Of a DNA stretch of 64,000 nt, positions 60,118-64,000 are shown in pieces. The number at the start of each line of letters is the position of its first letter. The first letter of the stretch is position 1. A program made the position numbers and the translations under genes. The stretch comes from Salinimicrobium terrae DSM 17865 (GTDB lineage Bacteria > Bacteroidota > Bacteroidia > Flavobacteriales > Flavobacteriaceae): assembly GCF_000424665.1 (NCBI RefSeq), contig NZ_AUKI01000017.1:124001-188000 (forward strand). Direction: 5' to 3'. The notes under the pieces are model-generated. The model was not told the DNA's origin, did no database searches, and was given only the letters and a program-made list of their open reading frames with translations.

Positions 60118-60774
60118 ATGACCAGTTTTTCTGAAGAAAATTATCTTAAAGCAATTTTTCATTTGGAAAAGACGAGCACCGGCGGGGTGAGTACAAACGC
60201 CCTCGCCGAAAAACTGGAAACTAAAGCCTCTTCTGTGAGTGAAATGGTAAAAAAGCTTTCCAAAAAGGAACTGGTAGCTTATAGAAAATATCAGGGAGTG
60301 AGTCTAAGCGACAAGGGAAGAGAAGCTGCCGTAGAAATCATACGGAAGCATCGATTATGGGAGTACTTTCTTGTGGAAAAATTAAATTTTAGCTGGACAG
60401 AAGTTCATGATGTGGCTGAGCAGCTTGAACATATCCAGTCGGAGAAACTGGTTCTGGAATTAGATAAATTTCTTGGATTTCCACGCAAAGATCCACACGG
60501 AGATCCCATTCCCGATACTCAGGGAAATTTTCAGTCACTGGAAAAGGTGCTTTTGGCAGAGGTCGAGCCGGGACAACAGGGCCTTTGTGTTGGTGTGAGG
60601 GATTCTTCAAGGGAATTTCTGGAATATCTCGATAAGAATAAGATTGCATTAGGTAAAACCATCGAAATCATTGAAAGGGAAGAATTTGACCAATCACTAC
60701 TAATTCGACTTGAAAACGAAGAACTCCATATTTCCAAATCAATTGCCAATAATCTCTTTATAAAAATTATATAG
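60118..60774 (+). CDS. DtxR/MntR-family metal-dependent transcriptional regulator
   Basis: A 218-residue regulator with a DNA-binding winged helix (residues about 1-60, VSTNALAEKLETKASSVSEMVKKL near 23-46), a dimerisation and metal-binding domain (about 65-140, HRLWEYFLVEKLNF then VHDVAEQLEHIQSEKLVLELD near 95-115), and a C-terminal FeoA/SH3-like domain (about 145-218). It should bind DNA when loaded with Fe or Mn. The gene is followed after one base by a ZIP transporter and preceded by a matching palindrome, so it probably controls both. Confidence 0.93.
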   Translation: MTSFSEENYLKAIFHLEKTSTGGVSTNALAEKLETKASSVSEMVKKLSKKELVAYRKYQGVSLSDKGREAAVEIIRKHRLWEYFLVEKLNFSWTEVHDVAEQLEHIQSEKLVLELDKFLGFPRKDPHGDPIPDTQGNFQSLEKVLLAEVEPGQQGLCVGVRDSSREFLEYLDKNKIALGKTIEIIEREEFDQSLLIRLENEELHISKSIANNLFIKII

Positions 60775-60775
60775 T

Positions 60776-61597
60776 ATGAACTCCATTATAGAATACTTTG
60801 AAAGTATAGACCCTGTACTGGCTGCGTTTTTAGCAACTCTTTTCACCTGGGGCCTCACAGCATTAGGGGCCTCACTTGTATTCTTTTTTAAGAAAATGAA
60901 CAGGGCGTTATTTGATGGGATGCTGGGTTTCACAGGTGGAGTCATGGTAGCGGCAAGTTTCTGGAGTTTGCTGGCACCCGGTATTGAAATGAGTGAGGGA
61001 GAAGGATTCGTTAAAGTTATTCCGGCTGTGGTGGGTTTTGGTTTTGGGGCCCTTTTTATTTTTGGCCTTGACAAAGTCCTTCCACACCTGCACGTAAATT
61101 TTAAAATGGCCGATAAGGAAGGAGTGAAAACTCCCTGGCACAAATCTGTTCTGTTAACTCTGGCAATCACTATGCACAATATTCCAGAAGGACTCGCGAT
61201 TGGAGTTTTGTTTGGTGGTGCTGCAATGGGACTTGAGGGAGCAAGTATTGGAGGTGCAGTTGCTTTGGCTATGGGAATTGGCTTACAGAACTTTCCTGAA
61301 GGTTTTGCGGTAGCCATGCCATTGCGAGGACAGGGGATGAGTAGATGGAAAAGCTGGAATTATGGACAACTTTCTGCTATAGTGGAGCCAATTTCGGCAG
61401 TTCTAGGAGCCTGGGCAGTTATGACCTTTGAACCTATATTACCTTATGCGCTATGCTTTGCCGCAGGGGCGATGATCTTTGTCGTTGTTGAAGAGGTAAT
61501 TCCCGAAGCTCAACAGGATCGATTTACCGATATTGCTACTATGGGATTCATCGGCGGATTCATGGTCATGATGACGCTGGACGTTGGGCTGGGTTGA
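60776..61597 (+). CDS. ZIP-family divalent metal transporter
   Basis: A 273-residue membrane protein with about eight helices and the ZIP signatures in helices 4 and 5: HNIPEGLAIGVLFGG near 130-144 and NFPEGFAVAMPLRGQG near 173-188, where the His, Asn, Glu and Pro bind metal. It most resembles the GufA/ZupT group. Zinc, manganese or iron import or export could be intended. Cotranscription with the DtxR gene (one base apart) points to Mn or Fe, but this is not proven. Confidence 0.93.
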   Translation: MNSIIEYFESIDPVLAAFLATLFTWGLTALGASLVFFFKKMNRALFDGMLGFTGGVMVAASFWSLLAPGIEMSEGEGFVKVIPAVVGFGFGALFIFGLDKVLPHLHVNFKMADKEGVKTPWHKSVLLTLAITMHNIPEGLAIGVLFGGAAMGLEGASIGGAVALAMGIGLQNFPEGFAVAMPLRGQGMSRWKSWNYGQLSAIVEPISAVLGAWAVMTFEPILPYALCFAAGAMIFVVVEEVIPEAQQDRFTDIATMGFIGGFMVMMTLDVGLG

Positions 61598-61710
61598 TTG
61601 TAAATCATTAATCTACCTTTTACTCACAATCTATTGCTTTTCCAGGAGCATTAGAAAAAATACCTGGAGCGGAATTTGCTACACCTGTTATTCTCAGCGG
61701 TCCTTATAGT

Positions 61711-62115
61711 ATGAAAAATAAAATAATAATTTCCTGCCTTTTAATATTTCCCATCCTGCTTTGTGCTCAGGAAAAATCGGGAGAAAAAATTTCCCGGGTA
61801 AATTTTTATCTTGAAGCGGGTCATAAATTCAAATTGGATCAGACTTCCGTCAGGTTTTTAAATGTAATTTCCGATTCGCGTTGTCCGCGGCAGGTCACCT
61901 GCATCTGGCCCGGGGAAGCGAAGGTTAAGCTGGGAATAACACTAGACGGAGAATATTTTGAAAAAGAAGTGGTGGTAGGAACCGGGGGAGCAGACTTTTC
62001 ACTTTCAGAAGCTCTCCAACTACAGGTCTCGCACTTGCTGCCCTATCCCGAAACAGGAGCAGGAATAGCTCCGGAAGAATACAGTATTAGGTTTGCAGCA
62101 CTTGTTTCTGAATAG
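61711..62115 (+). CDS. Small secreted protein with a conserved Cys pair
   Basis: A 134-residue protein with a signal peptide (hydrophobic about 5-17, cleavage probably after LCA at about 17-19) and a mature domain with DSRCPRQVTCIWPGEAKV near 50-67, two Cys likely disulfide-bonded. I have seen this CP...CxWxG pattern in many Bacteroidota secreted proteins of unknown role. It follows the ZIP gene by 113 bases without a clear promoter, and faces the FeoB-associated gene tail to tail. Confidence 0.6.
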   Translation: MKNKIIISCLLIFPILLCAQEKSGEKISRVNFYLEAGHKFKLDQTSVRFLNVISDSRCPRQVTCIWPGEAKVKLGITLDGEYFEKEVVVGTGGADFSLSEALQLQVSHLLPYPETGAGIAPEEYSIRFAALVSE

Positions 62116-62117
62116 GA

Positions 62118-62270
62118 TTAATGACAGCTTCCGCAGCTGGTTTCACAAGTCTTATTGCTTTTCTTTTTACTTCCGAAGATAAATTTGGGCTTATAAACAA
62201 ACTTGGTGAACATATATCCTACTGCTAAAGCAAAGGTTATAAAGACCAAGATTTCCTGAAATATTTCCAT
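62118..62270 (-). CDS. FeoB-associated Cys-rich membrane protein
   Basis: A 50-residue protein: one membrane helix (about 5-22, QEILVFITFALAVGYMF) and a cytoplasmic tail ending KTCETSCGSCH with three Cys and a terminal His. This is the FeoB-associated (P12669-type, FeoC-like) small protein. The ATG at 62270 follows the feoB stop by 2 bases, so it is translated right after FeoB. The frame opens further upstream at 62399, but that part overlaps feoB. Confidence 0.88.
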   Translation of the reverse strand: MEIFQEILVFITFALAVGYMFTKFVYKPKFIFGSKKKSNKTCETSCGSCH

Positions 62271-62272
62271 AA

Positions 62273-64000
62273 TTATTTTAATATCTGAAATGCGAACAAT
62301 GCTGCGATGTAAGCAATTGCCGTCATAACTATTAATTGTAACACCGGCCATTTCCAGGTGTTGGTTTCTCTTTTTACGATCGCGAGGGTACTCATACATT
62401 GCATTGCAAAGGCATAAAATAAAAGTAAGCTTACCCCACTTGCAAATGTAAAGAGAGGCCCCCCCAGAATATGATTTGTTTCCGATGCCATTCTTGATTT
62501 AATGGTTTCTTCTTCGTCACTCCCTACGCTGTAAATTGTGGCCAGGGTACCCACAAAGACCTCCCTGGCAGCAAAGGAGCTTATGAGGGCAATACCAATT
62601 TTCCAATCATAACCCAATGGTGCTACTGCGGGTTCTATAGCTTTTCCAAGATTTCCAATATAGGAATGCTGAAGTTTATAGGATGCTACCAGTTCATCGA
62701 CTTCTGCTTCGGGAAGATAGGTCTCACTATATTTAGCTTCTACTATTTCACGGGCATTACTAAAATTCTCGCCGGGACCGTAACTCGCCAGGACCCAAAG
62801 AATAATTGAAATGGCCAGAATAATCTTTCCGGCGCCGAGAACGAAAGCCTTTGTTTTCTCGACCACATTGATTCCAACATTTTTAAACATTGGCAGCTTG
62901 TAATTAGGCATCTCAATTACAAAGTAGGAGCGGCTTTTTATTTTCAGAATCTTGTGCAGCACCCACGCAGAGAAAATAGCCATTCCAAAGCCAAGCAGGT
63001 AGAGTAACATGAGCGTAAGCCCCTGTAGATTTAAACTCATAAAAGTTCGCTCCGGGATTACAAGTGCAATAATAATAAGGTAAACCGGGAGCCTGGCAGA
63101 ACAGGTAGTGAAAGGCACCACAAGAATAGTGATCAACCTTTCCTTCCAATCTTCGATGTTTCGGGAGGCCATTACTGCCGGAATAGCACAGGCAGTGCCC
63201 GAAACCAGTGGAACCACACTTTTTCCACTAAGACCAAAGCGCCGCATGGTTCTGTCCATTAAGAAAACTACCCTACTCATATAGCCGCTTTCTTCAAGAA
63301 TGGAAATAAATAGAAATAGGAAAGCAATTTGAGGTATAAAAATTACAATTCCCCCCAGCCCGGGAATGACGCCCTCGGCAATCAAATCGGTAAATGGTCC
63401 TGCCGGTAAAGTAGCACGGGATATTTCACTCAGCTTTGCAAAAGAAGCATCAATAAAATCCATGGGATAGCTAGACCAGTCATAAATCGCCTGAAATATG
63501 AGTAGCAGGATTGCAAAGAATATTACATATCCCCAGACTTTATGGGTGAGGATCCTGTCCATTCCAGCCCTTAAACCTTTGGCGGCATTGACATCTACAG
63601 TCATTGCCTTTTTAAGGACATTGTTAATGAACTGGTATCTAAGGATGGTTTCCTTCTGCTGCATCCTTTTAAGGGTACTTTCATCCTTGGTTACAAAACC
63701 TTCACTGAGGGAGACGTTTTGGCGGTTAACATTTCCAAAATTTACATCCTGGGTGATTACCAGCCAAAGTTTGTACAGGGATTGGTTTGGAAAAGCATTT
63801 CTCAACCTGTTGAAATAATCCGGATCCATCGAGGATGCGTTCAAACACGGTTCTGTAGAGATATGCCTGTAATTTACGATGTACTCCTTAAGCTCCTCTA
63901 TCCCGGTGCGTTTTCTTGCACTCACCAGCACCACCTTGGTCTTTAATTCGGCTTCGAGAGCGGGAACGTCAATAGAAATTCCCTTGCGTTTCATCCTGTC
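62273..64000 (-). CDS. feoB: Ferrous iron transporter FeoB, C-terminal part (truncated by window edge)
   Basis: Imports Fe(II) across the inner membrane using a cytoplasmic G domain and a membrane domain. The visible 575 codons end at the TAA near 62273. The last part of the G domain is present (VVLVSARKRTGIEELKEYI, G5 region near the window end) but G1-G3 are outside. The membrane domain carries the two Gate/FeoB repeats with LPVYLIIIALVIP and SCxxR/CxxP-like Cys positions (FTTCSARLPVY; SGTACAIPAVMASR). The frame continues to the edge without a stop. Confidence 0.97.
   Translation of the reverse strand, partial: DRMKRKGISIDVPALEAELKTKVVLVSARKRTGIEELKEYIVNYRHISTEPCLNASSMDPDYFNRLRNAFPNQSLYKLWLVITQDVNFGNVNRQNVSLSEGFVTKDESTLKRMQQKETILRYQFINNVLKKAMTVDVNAAKGLRAGMDRILTHKVWGYVIFFAILLLIFQAIYDWSSYPMDFIDASFAKLSEISRATLPAGPFTDLIAEGVIPGLGGIVIFIPQIAFLFLFISILEESGYMSRVVFLMDRTMRRFGLSGKSVVPLVSGTACAIPAVMASRNIEDWKERLITILVVPFTTCSARLPVYLIIIALVIPERTFMSLNLQGLTLMLLYLLGFGMAIFSAWVLHKILKIKSRSYFVIEMPNYKLPMFKNVGINVVEKTKAFVLGAGKIILAISIILWVLASYGPGENFSNAREIVEAKYSETYLPEAEVDELVASYKLQHSYIGNLGKAIEPAVAPLGYDWKIGIALISSFAAREVFVGTLATIYSVGSDEEETIKSRMASETNHILGGPLFTFASGVSLLLFYAFAMQCMSTLAIVKRETNTWKWPVLQLIVMTAIAYIAALFAFQILK

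Noticed and set aside
60739-61317. 192-codon minus-strand frame opposite the ZIP gene
   Set aside because: Mirror of a strongly coding membrane protein in another frame; its Pro/Ala/Lys-rich translation has no family pattern.
1-64000. tRNA or rRNA genes, CRISPR arrays, prophage or complete insertion sequence
   Set aside because: I looked for tRNA-like GGTTCRA arms, regular direct repeats with spacers, and transposases with terminal inverted repeats, and found none. The RAYT gene lacks IS-type ends.

Overview
The window looks like chromosomal DNA of a gliding member of the Flavobacteriaceae (Bacteroidota). Evidence: a GldH-type gliding lipoprotein next to a class A penicillin-binding protein, many lipoproteins with SSC- or SNC-type lipoboxes, weak Shine-Dalgarno sequences, and several promoters with the Bacteroidota -7 box TAnnTTTG. 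Gene content and synteny resemble the Gramella/Salegentibacter part of the family; this placement is an inference from memory, not a search result. I see no tRNA, rRNA, CRISPR array, prophage or complete insertion sequence.

Layout. 1-3571: end of the F1Fo ATP synthase operon (b, delta, alpha, gamma) and its terminator. 3737-11325: lipoprotein, Wzx-type flippase, dUTPase, nucleotidyltransferase, TPR protein, DUF4292 lipoprotein, EnvC-like protein, acyl-CoA thioesterase. 11524-18708: HU-SPOR protein, dprA, trpS, plsC, an ECF sigma factor with its membrane partner, recA. 18709-24277: a possible attenuator-like leader, trhO, a PSP1 protein, gldH, PBP1A. 24305-31159: a CoA transferase pair split by a four-helix-bundle gene, then a minus-strand operon (lipoate ligase, CNNM/CBS protein, ogt, serine hydrolase, exonuclease). 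31310-42427: a tightly coupled ten-gene minus-strand operon for sugar metabolism and glycosyl transfer. 43325-53603: haem biosynthesis, hemA-C-D-[RAYT]-E-DUF6973-F-B on the minus strand and AraC-hemH-hemJ divergently on the plus strand. 53652-59972: orphan histidine kinase, enoyl-CoA hydratase, radical SAM protein, HD hydrolase, a second plsC, bacilliredoxin, TerB-DnaJ protein. 60118-64000: DtxR-type regulator and ZIP transporter with an operator-like palindrome, a small secreted protein, and the FeoB-associated protein with truncated feoB.

How the genes work together. The haem locus carries the route from glutamyl-tRNA to protohaem apart from hemL and gltX, with an AraC regulator at the divergent junction and two strong dyads that could be its operators. 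The DtxR/ZIP and FeoB genes form a metal uptake area beside it. The ten-gene operon carries sugar-nucleotide epimerases, a Gfo/Idh/MocA and an MDR dehydrogenase, four glycosyltransferases, a glycoside hydrolase fused to an epimerase and a methyltransferase, but no recognisable flippase, polymerase, ABC exporter or priming transferase. It is the best candidate here for an undescribed pathway.

Other points of interest: a RAYT transposase gene inside the haem operon with tandem cognate-looking palindromes, one of which recurs as 32 identical bases 21 kb away; a 30-residue Ser-Cys-Ser-Cys peptide followed by two hairpins ahead of trhO; and several promoters whose -7 box lies only 5-6 bases before the start codon, suggesting leaderless transcripts.
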